Shown here: positions 23,301 through 43,800 of the stretch, piece after piece
Layout of the letters: each line of letters opens with the position of its first letter
Numbering within the stretch: the stretch's first letter is position 1
Origin: Streptomyces kronopolitis
GTDB taxonomy: Bacteria; Actinomycetota; Actinomycetes; Streptomycetales; Streptomycetaceae
Length of the DNA: 64,000 bases
Reading direction: 5' to 3'
Assembly: GCF_014646275.1 (NCBI RefSeq)
Contig: NZ_BMND01000001.1
Coordinates: 481,368-545,367 of the forward strand
Notes under the pieces: model-generated
Told to the model about the DNA's origin: nothing
Database searches by the model: none
What the model saw: only the letters and a program-made list of their open reading frames with translations
Made by a program: the position numbers and the translations under genes

Positions 23301-26300
23301 ACGGGCACTACCAGCTGTTGGAGGACGAGCAGGGCCTCGCCGGCGGCATGGGCTACGCGTCCATCGCCAACCGCGTCTCGTACTTCTTCGACTTCCACGG
23401 GCCGAGCCTGGCCGTCGACACCATGTGCTCCTCCTCCCTCACCGCCATCCACCTCGCCTGCGAGGCCCTGGCGGCCGGTCAGGCGGACTACGCGCTCGCC
23501 GGCGGCGTCAACCTCGCCCCGCACCCGCGCAAGTACCGCCAGCTGGCGGCCGGCGGGTTCACCGGTGAGAGCGGGCGGTGCCGCAGCTTCGCGGCGGACG
23601 GCGACGGCATGGTGCCCGGCGAGGGCGTCGGCGCCGTCCTGCTCAAGCCACTGGCGGCGGCCGAGCGCGACGGGGACCGCATCCTCGGCGTGATCCTCGG
23701 CAGCTCCGTCAACCACGGAGGGAAGACGGGCGGGTTCGCCGTGCCCAGCCCCGGCGCCCAGGGCGAGGTCATCGCCCAGGCCCTGCGCACGGCCGGAGTG
23801 CCGGCCGACGGGATCTCGTACGTCGAGGCGCACGGCACCGGGACCCAGCTGGGCGATCCGGCCGAAGTCGCCGGACTCGTACGGGCCTTCGGCGACCTGC
23901 CGGCCGGCTCGGTCGCGCTCGGCTCGGTCAAGTCCTCCGTCGGCCACCTGGAGTCGGCGGCGGGCATCGCGGCGCTCACGAAGGTCCTGCTCCAGATGAG
24001 GGCCCGCGAACTGGCACCCTCCCTGCACGCGGACGCCCTCAACCCGGCCGTCGACTGGAGCAGTGTGCCCTTCCGGGTGCAGCGCGAACTCGCCCCCTGG
24101 AAGGGCTCCGGGCCCCTGCGCGCGGGCGTCAGCGCCTTCGGCGCGGGCGGCTCCAACGCCCACCTCGTGGTCGAGGAGCACCGGATGCCGGACCCGCGGC
24201 CCGACGCCGCGGCGGGACCGGACGTCTTCCCGTTCTCCGCGCGGGACGCGGAGGGCCTGCGCCGCGTCGTCGCGGGCATGCGGACCTGGCTGGGTTCGAC
24301 GGGCACCGGCGCCGACCCCCGGGACATCGCGGCCGCGGCCGGCGTCCCCGTCACGGCGGTGGACGAACCCCTCGACGAACTGGGCCTGGACCCGGCCGTG
24401 ATGGTGCGGCTGATCGGCCTCGGCGACACGGTCGGGGCCGGCTCCGTGCACGGCGGCACGACCCTGCGCGAACTCGCGGGCCGCGCCGCCGTCGACCTCG
24501 TCCGGCTCGCCCGCACCCTGCAGACCGGCCGCGAGGCCATGGCCCACCGGTTCGCCGTCGTCGCACGGTCGGCGGGCGAACTCGCCGAGGCGCTCGACGC
24601 GTTCCTCGCCGGACGGCCCGGCGGCGGCCACACCGGCGTCGTGACGGCCGAGCCCGGAGCCGCGGTCGTGCCCTCCGCGGCGGATCCGCACGACACGGCC
24701 CGCCGCTGGGCCGCGGGAGAGGTCTTCGACTGGGAGGCCGGCCGGCCCGGTCCGGTACCGGCCCTGTCCCTGCCCGGATACCCCTTCGCGCGCACCCGCT
24801 GCTGGATCGACGCCGTCACCCCGGCCGCCCCGGCGGCCCTCGCGGCCCCGACGGCATCAGGGACCGCGGACGCCCCCTCCCGGGGCGCCCGGCTCCTGGA
24901 CGGCGTACTCGCCCTGCTGGGCACGGTCACCGGATATGCCCCCGCCGACCTCGACCCGGCGGACTCCTTCCACGAGCACGGCCTGGACTCCCTCGGCCTC
25001 ATCCGGCTCGCCGACGAGGCCTCCAACGCCTTCGGCGTGCCCGTCGGCCCCGACCAGCTGCTCGCCACCCCGACCCCCGCCGCGCTCGCCGCGTGGCTGG
25101 AGGAGGAGCACCCGGACGCCGCCGCGCCCCTGCCGGCCGGCCCCGCGTCGCGGGACCTGCCGGCCGAGGACGACCCCGTCGTGATCGTCGGCATGGCGGG
25201 CACCCTGCCCGGCGCACGGAACCTCGACGAGTTCTGGGCGGCCCTCCAGAGGGGCGGCGACCTCTTCTCCGAAGTGCCCGCCGACCGCTGGGACAGCAGC
25301 GCCCACTACGGCGACCCGGCCCTGCACCCCGACCGGACCCGGATCACCCGGGGCGGCTTCATGCCGGACATCGACCGCTTCGACCCGCTGTTCTTCGGCA
25401 TCTCGCCCCGCGAGGCCCGCTGGATGGACCCGCGCCAGCGGCTGCTGCTGCGCACGGTGTGGTCGGCGCTGGAGGACGCGGGGATCGACCCCACCCGCCT
25501 CGCCGGCACCGACACCGGCCTGTTCGTCGGCGTCGGCTCGTCCGAGTACGCCGAGCTGGTGCAGCGCTCGGACACCGCCACCGACGCCTACTCCTCGACC
25601 GGCCTGACCCCCTCCATGCTGGCCAACCGCATCTCGTACCACCTCGACCTGCGCGGCCCCAGCGAACCCGTGGACACCGCCTGCTCCAGCTCGCTGGTGG
25701 CCCTGCACCGTGCGGCGGAGGCCCTGCGGCTCGGACACTGCGACACGGTCATCGCGGGCGGCGTCAGCCTCATGCTCTCCCCGGTCACCTTCGCCTCCCT
25801 CGAACGGGCCGGCATGCTCAGCCCCGACGGTGTGGGCCGGGCCTTCGACAAGGAAGCCGCGGGATACGTGCGCGGCGAGGGCGTCGGAGCCGTGGTGCTC
25901 AAGCGGCTCAGCCGCGCCCGCGCCGACGGCAACCCGGTGCTCGCCGTCCTGCGCGGCACCGCCGTCAACCACGGCGGCCGCTCCAACTCGCTGACCGCGC
26001 CCAACCCGCGCGGTCAGGCCGAGGTGATCGTGAAGGCGCACCGCGCGGCGGGCGTGGACCCGGCGACCATCGGATACGTCGAGACCCACGGCACCGGCAC
26101 GGTCATCGGCGACCCCGCCGAGACCAACGGCCTGCGCCAGGCCTTCGCCGAGCTCTACCGCGACTGGGGCCACTCCGCCCCGGCCGCCCCGCACTGCGCC
26201 CTGGGGGCCCTGAAGAACACCATCGGCCACCTGGAGCCGGCGGCGGGCATCGCCGCCGTGCTGCGCGTCCTGCTGTCCATGCGGCACGGACGGATCACCG

Positions 26301-29300
26301 GGGACCCGCACGGCCCCGAACTCAACCCCCACCTGGCGCTGGAGGGCACGGCCTGCGAGATCGCGGTCGAGGCACGTGACTGGAAGCCCGTGGCGCCCGG
26401 TGTCCCGCGCCGCGCCGGGGTCAGCTCCTTCGGCTACGGCGGGGTCAACGCCCATGTCGTGCTGGAGGAGTACCCGGCCGACGAACCGGCGCCCTCCGGC
26501 CGCCCGGCCGTGTTCGCCCTCTCCGCCCGCGACCCGGAGCGGCTGCGGGCCGCCGCCCACTCCCTCGTCGACGCCCGGGACGACTGGCAGCACGACCTCG
26601 CCGGCACCGCCCGCACCCTCCAGTCCGGCCGCACCGCACACGCCGAACGCCTGGCATTCGTCGCGGACTCGGGCGCGCACGCGGTGGACACCCTGCGCCG
26701 CTACCTCGCCGGGGACCTCGCCGGCATCCACCAGGGGCGCGTGGAACGGCACACCGACCGTGCGCCGTTCGACGGGCGGGGCGACGAGGAGACCGCTGCC
26801 GCGTGGGCGCGCGGCGCGACGGTCGACTGGTCCACCCGGTGGGAGCGGGCGCCGAAGCTGCGTTCGCTGCCGTCGTACCCCTTCGCCGCCGACCGGTACT
26901 GGTTCACCGACGGAGCTCCGGCGGCGCCGGCCACCGCCCCCACGACGGCCGCCGGCCCCGCCGGCGAGGCACCCGTCAGCCTCTTCACGGCCGCATGGGA
27001 GGACGTGCCCGTGCCGCCCGCCGCCCCGCACCCGGGCCGGGTGCTGGTCTTCGGCGACCTGCCGGTCCCCGGCGCCGTGACCGTACGGGCCGGATCCGCG
27101 TACGCCGACGAGGGCTCCACCGTCACGATCCGCCCCGGCGAGGCCGAGGACTACACGCGGCTGCTCGCCGCCGGAGCGGACCGGATCGTGCACCAGTGGC
27201 CGCTGCTCCACCCCGAACGCCCGGACCTGGGCATCGAGTCGGCCTTCCTGCTCGTACGCGCCATGACGGCCTCCCGGGCCGCCGCGCGGATCCAGGTCCT
27301 GGTGCCGGAGGGCGCCATGGCGGAGGCCTGGGGAGGGTTCGACGCCTCGCTGCGCGCCGCCCTGCCCGGCACCGCCTTCGGTGTCGTACGCGTTGCCGGC
27401 CGGGCCGAACCGTCCGCCCTGCTCGCCGAGGTGGCCGCCGAGCGGCTCTCCTCGGCAGCCGTCCGCCTCTCCGCGGCCGGCCGCACCGTACGCGTGCTCA
27501 CGGAGGCCGACCCGAGCCCCGTCACGGAGTCCCCGCTGCGTCCGGGGACCGTCCACCTGGTGACCGGCGGCACGGGCGGACTCGGACTGCTGCTCGCCCG
27601 TACCCTGCTGGCGCGCGGCGCCCGGGTGGCGCTCACCGGCCGCTCCTGTGCCACGGACCGGGCCGGGGAACTCGCCGGCCTGCGCGCTCTCGGTGAGGTC
27701 GCCTACTTCCAGGCGAACGTGGAGGACGAGGCCGCCATGACCCGCGTCGTGGCGGACGTCAAGCAGAAGTGGGGCGCGCTGCACGGGGTCTTCCACCTGG
27801 CGGCGACCGCCTCGCGCACTCCGCTGCCCGGAAAGGACCTCGCGGAGTTCCGCTCCCACCTGCGGGCCCGCTTCGAGGGCACCCGGGTCCTCGACGAGGT
27901 GACCCGTGACGAACCGCTGGACCTGTTCGTCCTGTACTCCTCGCTGGCCGGGCAGCTCGGCGACTACGGCCTGGTCGACTACGCCGTCGGCGCCCGCTAC
28001 CTCGACGGTTTCGCCGAGGAGCGCGCGGCCCTGCGTACCGCGGGCCGCCGCAGCGGGCACACGGTCTCGGTCGACTGGCCCATGTGGCGTGCCGGAGGCA
28101 TGCACGTGGAAGCCGAGGACGAGCGCCGCTACCTCGCCGAGACGGGCTTCCGCTACCTGGAGGCCGACGAGGGGGAACGGCTGCTCGACCTCGTCCTGCG
28201 GCTGGGACGCCCCCAGGTCGCCGTACTGCCCGGAGCGCCCGAGCGGATGCGCGAGCAGGTCGCCGCGATGCGGATCCGGGAGCACGGGCACCGCGCCCGC
28301 CCGGCCGCCCCGGCGCCCGCCCCCTCCGCTCCCGCCGCTCCCGTGCACGCGGGCGAGTTGACCGAGCGGCTGCGGGAGCTCGTCGCCGAACTGCTGGGCC
28401 TGGCGCCGAAGGCGCTCGACCCGGAGGCCGGCTTCGGGGAGTACGGACTGGACTCCTTCGGGCTCCAGTCCCTCTCCGTGGCATTGGAGGAGCGCTACGG
28501 CGTCTCGGTGCCGACGACGACCCTGTTCGGTGAGAACACCGTCGAGCGGCTCGCCCGGCACCTGCTCGCGGAACACCCCTCCCTGGCGCAACCGGCCCGG
28601 ACGCCCGCCACCGCGGGCGCGGAACCGGCCGCCGGGCCCGCCACCACCACCGTCACCACCGCCACCGCTCCGGCCCGCTCCACCGCTGCTTCCACCGCGC
28701 CCGCCCGGGAGGACGCCGTCGCCATCGTCGGCATGTCCGGACGCTTCCCCGGCTCGGCGGACCTGGAGGAGTTCTGGCGGCACCTCAGGGACGGTGCGGA
28801 CCTCATCACCGAGACACCCGCCGACCGCTGGGACTGGCAGGAGGTGTCCCGGCGCTTCGGCGGCACCGCCCGCTGGGGCGGATTCCTCAGCGACGTCGAC
28901 CGGTTCGACGCACGGTTCTTCAAGATCTCGCCCGCCGAGGCGGAGGTCATGGACCCGCAGCACCGGCTGTTCCTCGAACACACCTGGGCCGCCCTGGAGG
29001 ACGCGGGCTGCCGGGCCGACCGGCTCGCCGGCCGCCGCGTCTCCGTCTTCGCCGGCGTCCAGTTCAACGACTACGAGTCGATGGTCCTGCGCGGCGAGCA
29101 GGTCAACCCCCACGCGGGCACCGGGCTCGCGCGGACCATCCTGGCCAACCGCATCTCGTACCTGCTGGACCTCAAGGGCCAGAGCGAGAGCATCGACACC
29201 GCCTGCTCCAGCTCCCTGGTGGCGCTGCACCGCGCCGTCCGGGCCCTGCGCGCGGGGGAGAGCGAACTCGCCGTCGCCGGCGGCGTGAGCCTGGTGCTCT

Positions 29301-32300
29301 CGCCGCAGACCGTGGTGGCCGGGAACCAGCTCGGGGTGCTCTCCCCGGACGGCCGCTGCAAGGCCCTGGACGCCACGGCCGACGGGTACGTCAAGGGGGA
29401 GGGCGTGGGCGTACTCGTCCTCAAGCCGCTCTCCCGCGCCCTCGCCGACGGCGACCGGGTGCACGCGGTGATCCGCGGCAGCGCGGTCGGCCACGGCGGG
29501 CACGCCTCGTCGCTGACCGCCCCCAACCCGCTGGCCCAGGCCGCCCTGCTGGCCGAGGCCTACCAGGACGCGGGGGTACCGGTCGGGACGGTGTCCTACA
29601 GCGAACTCCACGGCACCGGCACCGCCCTCGGCGACCCGGTGGAGATCGACGGCCTCGTCCGCGCCCACCGGACCCTGGCCGACGGCCCCGCCACGCCCTG
29701 CGGCATCGGCACCGTGAAGTCCAACATCGGACACCTGGAGCCCGCCGCGGGCGTCGCCGGAGTCATCAAGGTGGTGCTGGCGATGCGGCACCGCACGCTG
29801 CCGAAGACACTGCACCTCCGGACGCTCAACCCGCTGATCGACCTCACCGGTACCCCGTTCCGGCCCGTAGGGGAGACGACCCCGTGGGCGCCCACGGACG
29901 CCAACGGCGCGCCCCTGCCGCTGCGCGCGGGCGTCAGCTCCTTCGGCTTCGGCGGAGTCAACGCGCACCTGGTCCTGGAGGAGGCGCCCACGGGCGCACC
30001 CCCGGCCCCGCCGCGGGACGACGCCGAGGAGGTGTTCCTGCTGTCGGGCAGGGACGACGCCGCCCTGCGCCGGTACGCCGCCGCGATGGTGGAGTTCCTC
30101 GACACGGACACGGACATGGGTGCGGACGCTGACCATGGCAGCGCCGGCGGTAAGGATGCGCCCGCGGCGTCGCTCGCCTCGCTCGCGTACACCTCTCAGG
30201 TCGCCCGCGTCTCCATGGCCGCCCGGCTCGCGGTGGTCGCCCGCTCCACCCGCGACCTGCGCGAGCAGCTGGCCGGCCACCTCGCGACCGAGCACGCCCC
30301 CGGGGGTCCGGACGCCGACCACGCCTGGCTGTCCGAACCCGAGGGCGCCGAGTACCTCGCCCGGCTGGTCCGGGAGGGACGGCTCGACCGGCTCGCCCGG
30401 CTCTGGCAGGACGGCGCCGACATCGAATGGGCCGCGCTGCGTACCGACCGGCCGCAGCCGGTGTCCATGCCGACCTACCCGTTCGCCCGCGAACGGCACT
30501 GGCTCACGGCGCCGGCCGCCACCGCGGGCGCGTCCGCCCCGCAGGACTCCGCCCTGCTCCTGGTCAAGCGATGGGAGGCTGCCCCGCTGCCCCCCGCCGA
30601 ACTGCCCGCGGGGATCCTGGTGCTGGCCCGTGGCGAGAACGAGCAGCTCGCCGCGAAGGCCTTCGGACCCGCCGCCACGGTGGTCCGCATGGACGACGGC
30701 GACGAGGACGCCGCCCGGCGGATCGCGGAAGCGGCCCGCCTCGCGACGGCCGTGATCGACCTGGCCGACCTGTCGGACACGCCGCTCACCGCGCCGGAGC
30801 CCGACTGGACGCGGATCGCGCTCCTGCGCGAGCTGGTCACCGAAAACCGCACCCGCGGCTTCTGCTACCTCCACCTGACCCGGGGGCTCGCCACCTTCCG
30901 GACCGAGCGGCCCACGCTGCGCGGCGCGGCCTACGCGGGCCTCGTCCGGATGCTCACGGCCGAGTACCGCGGCCTGTCCGCCCGCACCCTCGACCTCGAC
31001 ACCCTGGAGCCGGACGCGCTGCGTGCGGCGGCCGCCGCCGAACTCGCGGCGACCGACCCGGTAACCGAGGCCTGCGTACGGGCGGGCGTACGGCACCGGC
31101 CGGTGCTGCGCCCCGCCGACGATGCGCCCGCCTGTGCCGACTGGTCGGCGGACCTGGCCGGCAAGACCGTCGTGATCACCGGAGGGACGGGCGCGCTGGG
31201 CCGGCTGCTCGCGACCCGGCTCGTCGAACGGGGCGCCGACCGGCTCGTGCTCCTCGGCCGTACCGCGCTGCCCGCCCGGGCCGAGTGGCCCGCGCTCCTC
31301 GCGGACCCCGGCACCGACCCGGCCCTCGCGGCCAGGCTGCGCGACCTCGCGGCCCTGGAACGCCCAGGCGTCCGGGTCGCGTTCGAGACCGGCCCGCTGG
31401 ACGCGATCGCCGAGGTGCTCGACCGTGCCCGGCGCGAGATGGGCCCGATCGTCGGCATCGTGCACTGCGCCGGACTCGGCGTCATGCGCGATCCGGCCTT
31501 CATCGGCAAGCGCACCGAGGACGTGCGGCGGGTCCTGGAACCGAAGACCGCGGGACTCCAGGCCGTCCTGGACGGCTGCGCCGGCGACCCGCTGCGCTTC
31601 GTCGTGCTGTACTCGTCCGTCGCGGGCGGCGTGCCCGCGCTGGCCGTGGGCCTCAGCGACTACGCGCTGGCCAACTCCGTGCTGGACCGCGTCGCCGAGT
31701 ACCGCACCGCCACCGGCGGTGACTTCGCCCCCGTCGTCCGGTCGCTTCAGTGGCCGAGCTGGCGGGCGGCCGGCATGCCCGAGGTCGACACCCCGGCCTA
31801 CCGGGACCTCGGCCTGCGCACCCTGGCCCCGGAAGCGGGACTGGACCTGCTGGACCGTGCGATGAGCGGCCCCGACCCGGTCGTGTTGCCCTGCGTCGTG
31901 GACGCCGGACGCTTCGACGCCGCCCGGCTGTTGGAGGTGCCCGCGCCGGACCGCGCGGGCCGGCCGGACGGGGCGGCGCCCGCGCCGGCTCCGTCGGCCG
32001 CCCCGCGCGCGGTCCCGGCCGCGGACGGACTCGTCCGCCGTGTGACCGGGGTGCTCGCCTCGACGCTCCGGCTGGAGGCCGCTGCGATCGGAGCGGACGA
32101 GGACTTCGCCGACCTGGGCGTGGACTCGATCATGATCGCCCAGATCCTGGCCGCGCTGGAGCGGGAGTTGGGCGTCGTCGCGGAGCCCTCGACCATCCTG
32201 GAGAACCCGACCGTGGCCCTCCTCACCGAGGCCCTGCGCGACCTGGTGCCGGACCTCGCGACCGCTGCGCAGGACGCCGTCCCGGACGTCGCACCCGCCG

Positions 32301-33858
32301 TCCCGCCGCTCCCTGCCGAGGCCACCGCCCCGGCCCCGGCTCCGGATTCGCCCGAGGCCGTCGTGTCCGGCGCTCCGCGAGCGGGAGCGGGAGCGGCCGC
32401 GCGGCGTGAGGATGTCGCCGTCATCGGCATCGCCGCCCACTTCCCCGGCGCCCCCGACCACGGGACGTTCTGGCGCAACCTGATGTCCGCGACGGACTCC
32501 GTCACGGAGGTGCCGCCCTCCCGCTGGGACAAGGACCGCTTCTGGCGGCCCGACCCGCAGCCCGGCACCACCGTCAGCAAGTGGGGCGGCTTCCTCGACG
32601 CCATCGAGGACTTCGACCCGGAGCACTTCCAGATCGACCCGGCCGGGGCCGCACACGTCGACCCCCTGGTCCGGCAGGTCCTGGAGACCGGCGTGGAGTG
32701 CCTGGCCGACGCCGGGCTCACCCCGGAGGAGGTCGCGGGCCGGCGCGTGGGCGTCTTCGCGGGCGCCCGTGCGGCGAACTACGGCGCGCACGTCGCCGCC
32801 GCCGGTCCGCACTCGATCAGCGGAATGGCGCAGAACTTCATCGCCGCGCAGCTGTCCCACCACCTCGACCTGCGAGGACCGTCCGTCGTCGTCGACACGG
32901 CCTGCTCCAGCGCGCTCGTCGCCGTGCACATGGCCGCTGCCGGCCTGCGGACCGGGGAGTGCGACCTGGCCTTCGCGACCGGCGTCGACATCCTCCTCGA
33001 CGAGGTGCCCTTCGTCGGGATGAGCGGTGCGGGCGCCCTGTCGCCCACGGGGCGCTGCCACACGTTCGACGAGCGGGCCGACGGCATCGTCCTCGGCGAG
33101 GGCGCCGGCACGCTGCTGCTCAAGCGGCTGTCCGACGCCGTGCGCGACGGCGACCGGATCTACGCGGTGATCGAGGGCAGCGCCGTCAACAACGACGGCC
33201 GCACCATGGGGATCACGACACCGAACCCGCGCGCACAGCGCGAGGTGATCGAGGCGGCCCTGGCCGACGCCGGTGTCTCCCCGGACCGGCTGGGCTACGT
33301 GGAGGCCCACGGCACCGGCACCATGATCGGTGACCCGATGGAACTGAAGGCGCTCACCGAGGCCTTCCGCGCCCGCACCGACGAGGTCGGCTTCTGCGGC
33401 GTCGGCAGCGTCAAGACCAACATCGGACACACCCTCAGTGCGGCCGGCATGGCCGGCCTGATCAAGGTCCTGCTGTCGGTCCACCACGCGCAGCTGCCGC
33501 CGACGCTGCACTGCGCGACCCTCAACCGCCGTTTCCGCTTCGAGGAGTCGCCGCTGTTCCCCGTACGGGAGCCGCGCGATTTCACGGGCCGCGACGGTAC
33601 GCGCCGGGCCGCCGTCAGCTCCTTCGGGTTCGGCGGCACCAACGCCCACATGGTGGTGCGCCAGGCACCCGAGGCCCACGTCCCCGCGCGCGGACCGCTG
33701 GACCCGCCCCGCTACCGGCGGCGGCGCTTCTGGTTCGACGCGCCCGCGGACGCCCCCGCACGGCCCGCACAGCCCGTACAACCGCCCGCGCGCACGCCCG
33801 CACCGGCCCCCGCGCCGTTCTTCGAGCTCCAGTTCTCCGCCGTGCCGGAAGGAAAGAA

Positions 33859-33862
<4 letters not shown>
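14381..33862 (+). CDS. giant trans-AT polyketide synthase (modules M5-M10; KirAIV-like)
   Basis: 6493 residues; the ATG overlaps the previous stop by one base (TGATG). The protein begins with a post-KS linker and completes the M5 module started on gene 2: DH (His168 in HALGRIRVLP), KR (GGAGALG near 586), ACP Ser883. M6: KS Cys1138, DH (His1600), KR near 2064, C-methyltransferase with IEIGAGTGG near 2516, ACP Ser2764. M7: KS Cys3016, serine-less ACP-like insert, ACP Ser3537, no KR or MT. M8: KS Cys3768, KR near 4394 with the catalytic Lys position occupied by Arg4497, ACP Ser4692. M9: KS Cys4942, KR near 5599, ACP Ser5916. M10 KS Cys6175 ends the protein and its partner domains are on gene 4. 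All KS His residues are present, so none is obviously non-elongating. The predicted products are CH=CH, CH=C(CH3), keto, then two hydroxyl positions, close to the diene and tetrahydrofuran part of goldinamine. Confidence 0.95.
24270..24490 (+). other. serine-less ACP-like insert in the M7 post-KS linker
   Basis: Residues of about 3300-3370 of gene 3 carry the motif LDELGLD followed by Pro3338 where the phosphopantetheine serine should be. As in M1 and M11, it sits between the KS and the LARTLQTGREAMAHRF segment. The true ACP of the module follows separately with Ser3537. Function unknown. Confidence 0.7.
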
Positions 33863-40829
<6,967 letters not shown>

Positions 40830-40833
<4 letters not shown>

Positions 40834-43800
40834 CCAACGAGGACAAGCTCCGCGACTACCTGCACCGGGTGACCGCGGAACTGCAGTCGACGCGGCAGCG
40901 GCTGCGCGAGGTGGAGGAGCGATCCGCCGGGCCGGTCGCCATCGTCGGCATGGCCTGCCACTACCCGGGCGGCGTCGAGTCCCCCGACGACCTGTGGTCG
41001 CTCGTCGCCGAGGGGCGGGACGCAATCACCCCGTTCCCCGCCGATCGCGGCTGGGACCTGGACACGCTCCACCACCCGGACCCCGACCACCCGGGCACCA
41101 CCACCGTCCGCGAGGGCGGATTCCTGCACGGCGCCGCCCGGTTCGACGCGGGATTCTTCGGGATCTCGCCCAAGGAGGCGCTCCACACCGACCCGCAGCA
41201 GCGGCTGATCCTCCAGATGTCCTGGGAGGCCGTCGAGCGCGCCGGCCTGGACCCCAGCTCGCTGCGCGACAGCCGCACCGGCGTGTTCACCGGCGTCATG
41301 CACCACGACTATCCGGGCGCCCAGGGCGCCGGCAGCGTCGTCGCCGGCCGCGTCGCCTACCAGCTGGGCCTGCGCGGCCCCGCCATCATGGTGGACACCG
41401 CCTGCTCCTCGTCGCTCGTCGCCCTCCACCTGGCTGTCCGCTCCCTGCGCAGGGGCGAGTGCGACATGGCCCTCGTGGGAGGGGCCACGGTGATGGCCAC
41501 CCCGGCCGCCTTCGTGGAGTTCAGCCGCCAGCGCGGCCTGGCCCCCGACGGCCGCTGCAAGCCGTTCGCCGCCGGGGCGGACGGCACCGCCTGGTCCGAG
41601 GGCGCCGGCGTCATCGTCGTCGAACGCCTCGCGACCGCCCTGGCCGCCGGCCGCCGCGTACTCGCCGTGGTCCGGGGCACCGCCGTCAACTCCGACGGTG
41701 CCAGCAACGGCCTCACCGCACCCAACGGCCCCGCCCAGCAGCGCGTCATCCGCGAGGCCCTCGTCGACGCCGGACTGACGCCCCAGCAGGTCGACGCGGT
41801 GGAGGCGCACGGCACCGGCACCCCCCTGGGCGACCCGGTGGAGGCCCAAGCCGTGCTCGCCGCCTACGGGAAGGAGCGCACCCGGGCGCTGCGCCTGGGA
41901 TCGGTCAAGTCCAACATCGGGCACACCCAGGCCGCCGCGGGCATCGCCGGGATCGTCAAGACGGTCATGGCCATGCGGCACGGGGTACTGCCCCGGACCC
42001 TGCACCTCGACGCCCCGACCCCGTACGTGGACTGGTCGGCGGGCGGCGTGGAACTCCTTACCGAGGACGCCCCCTGGCCCGCCGGTACGGAACCCCGCCG
42101 GGCTGCCGTGTCCTCCTTCGGGGTCAGCGGCACCAACGCCCACGTGATCCTGGAGGAACCCCCGCTGCCGGTGGACGACCGGACCGCCGAACGGCCGGAC
42201 GCCGAGCGGCCCGACGCCGAGCGGCCGGCGGACGTGGCGGGCGCCGAAACCCCCGAAAGCGCCGAGACCCCCGTGGCGCCGCCCGCCGGGCCCGGACCCC
42301 TGGCCTGGACCCTGTCCGCCCGCTCCGACGCCGCACTGCGCGCCCAAGCCGCCACCCTCACCGCCTTCCTGACCGGGCACCCGCAGGAACCGCGCCCCGA
42401 GGACGTGGCCCTCTCCCTGGCCACCACCCGCGCCTCCCATGAGCACCGCGCGGTCGTCCTCGGCGGCGACCGGGCCGAACTCCTCGCCGCACTGGACGAC
42501 CTGGCCGCCGGCCGGCCCTCGCCCGCCGTTGTCGAAGGGACCACCGGGCCGAGCGGCGGCGTGGCCTTCCTCTTCCCCGGCCAGGGTTCGCAGTGGCGGG
42601 ACATGGCCGTGCGCCTGCTGGACACCAACGCGGTGTTCCGGGAGCGGATAGCCCAGTGCGAGAGCGCCCTGGCCCCCTACGTGGACTTCGAGCTGACCGC
42701 CGTTCTGCGCGGCGAACAGGACCTGGACCGGGTCGACGTCGTCCAGCCCGCCCTGTTCGCCGTGATGGTCGCCCTCGCCGAGGTGTGGCGCTCCCTCGGT
42801 GTCCGCCCGGCCGCTGTCGCCGGACACAGCCAGGGCGAGATCGCCGCCGCCTGCGTGGCCGGCGCCCTCACCCTCCAGGATGCCGCCCGGGTCGTCGCCC
42901 TGCGCAGCCGGGCCCTGACCACCCTCTCGGGCCGCGGCGGCATGGTGTCCCTCGCGCTGCCCGCCGACGAGGCACGCGACCGGCTCCGCCGCTGGGACGG
43001 CAGGCTGTCGCTGGCCGCCGTCAACGGCGCGGCCTCCGTGGTCGTCTCCGGCGACACCGACGCCCTCGACGAACTCCTCGCCGCCTGCGAGGAGGACGGC
43101 GTACGGACCCGGCGCATCGACGTGGACTACGCCTCGCACAGCGCGCACGTGGAAGGCGTCCGCGCACAGGTCCTGGAGGCCCTCGCCCCCGTCAGCCCGC
43201 TCGCCCCCGACATCCCCTTCTTCTCCTCCGTGGAAGGCCGCTGGATCGAGGCCGCCGACGCCTTCGACGCCGACTACTGGTACCGGAACCTGCGCGAGAC
43301 CGTCCGCTTCGACGAGGCCGTCACCGCCCTCGTCCGGCGCGACTGCACCACCCTGCTGGAGGTCAGCCCCCACCCGGTGGTCACGACCGCCGCACAGGAG
43401 ACCGTCGACGCGCTCGGCACCGACACCTCCGTCGTCCACACCCTGCGCCGCGACGAAGGCGGCCCCGAACAACTGCTGCACGCCCTCGCCCAGTTGCACG
43501 TGACGGGCGTACGCCCCGACTGGTCCGCGCTCTGGCCCGAAGCCCGCCGGATCGACCTGCCCACCACCACCTTCCTCACCGAGCCGTACTGGCTGAGCCC
43601 CGGCACCGGCACCGGCGGCGCGGGCGCCCTGGGCCTCGACGAGGTCGACCACCCCGTCCTGCGCGCCGCCCTGCCCGCCGCCGAGGGCCTGGTGCTCACC
43701 GGCCGGCTCGGCCTGGCCGCCCAGCCCTGGCTCGCCGACCACACCGTCGAAGGACAGGTGGTCCTGCCGGGCGCGGCCCTCGCGGAGCTCGCCTCCCGGG

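Noticed and set aside
14183..24691. Minus-strand open frame of about 3500 codons, and similar ones at 24857-33781, 33712-39072 and 9891-14351
   Set aside because: Antisense shadows of the PKS genes caused by extreme third-position GC; no domains, low-complexity Gly/Arg/Val-rich translations.
22950..25160. M7 KS as a non-elongating KS0
   Set aside because: Active Cys and both catalytic His motifs (HGTGT, GHLES) are present; condensation cannot be excluded from sequence.
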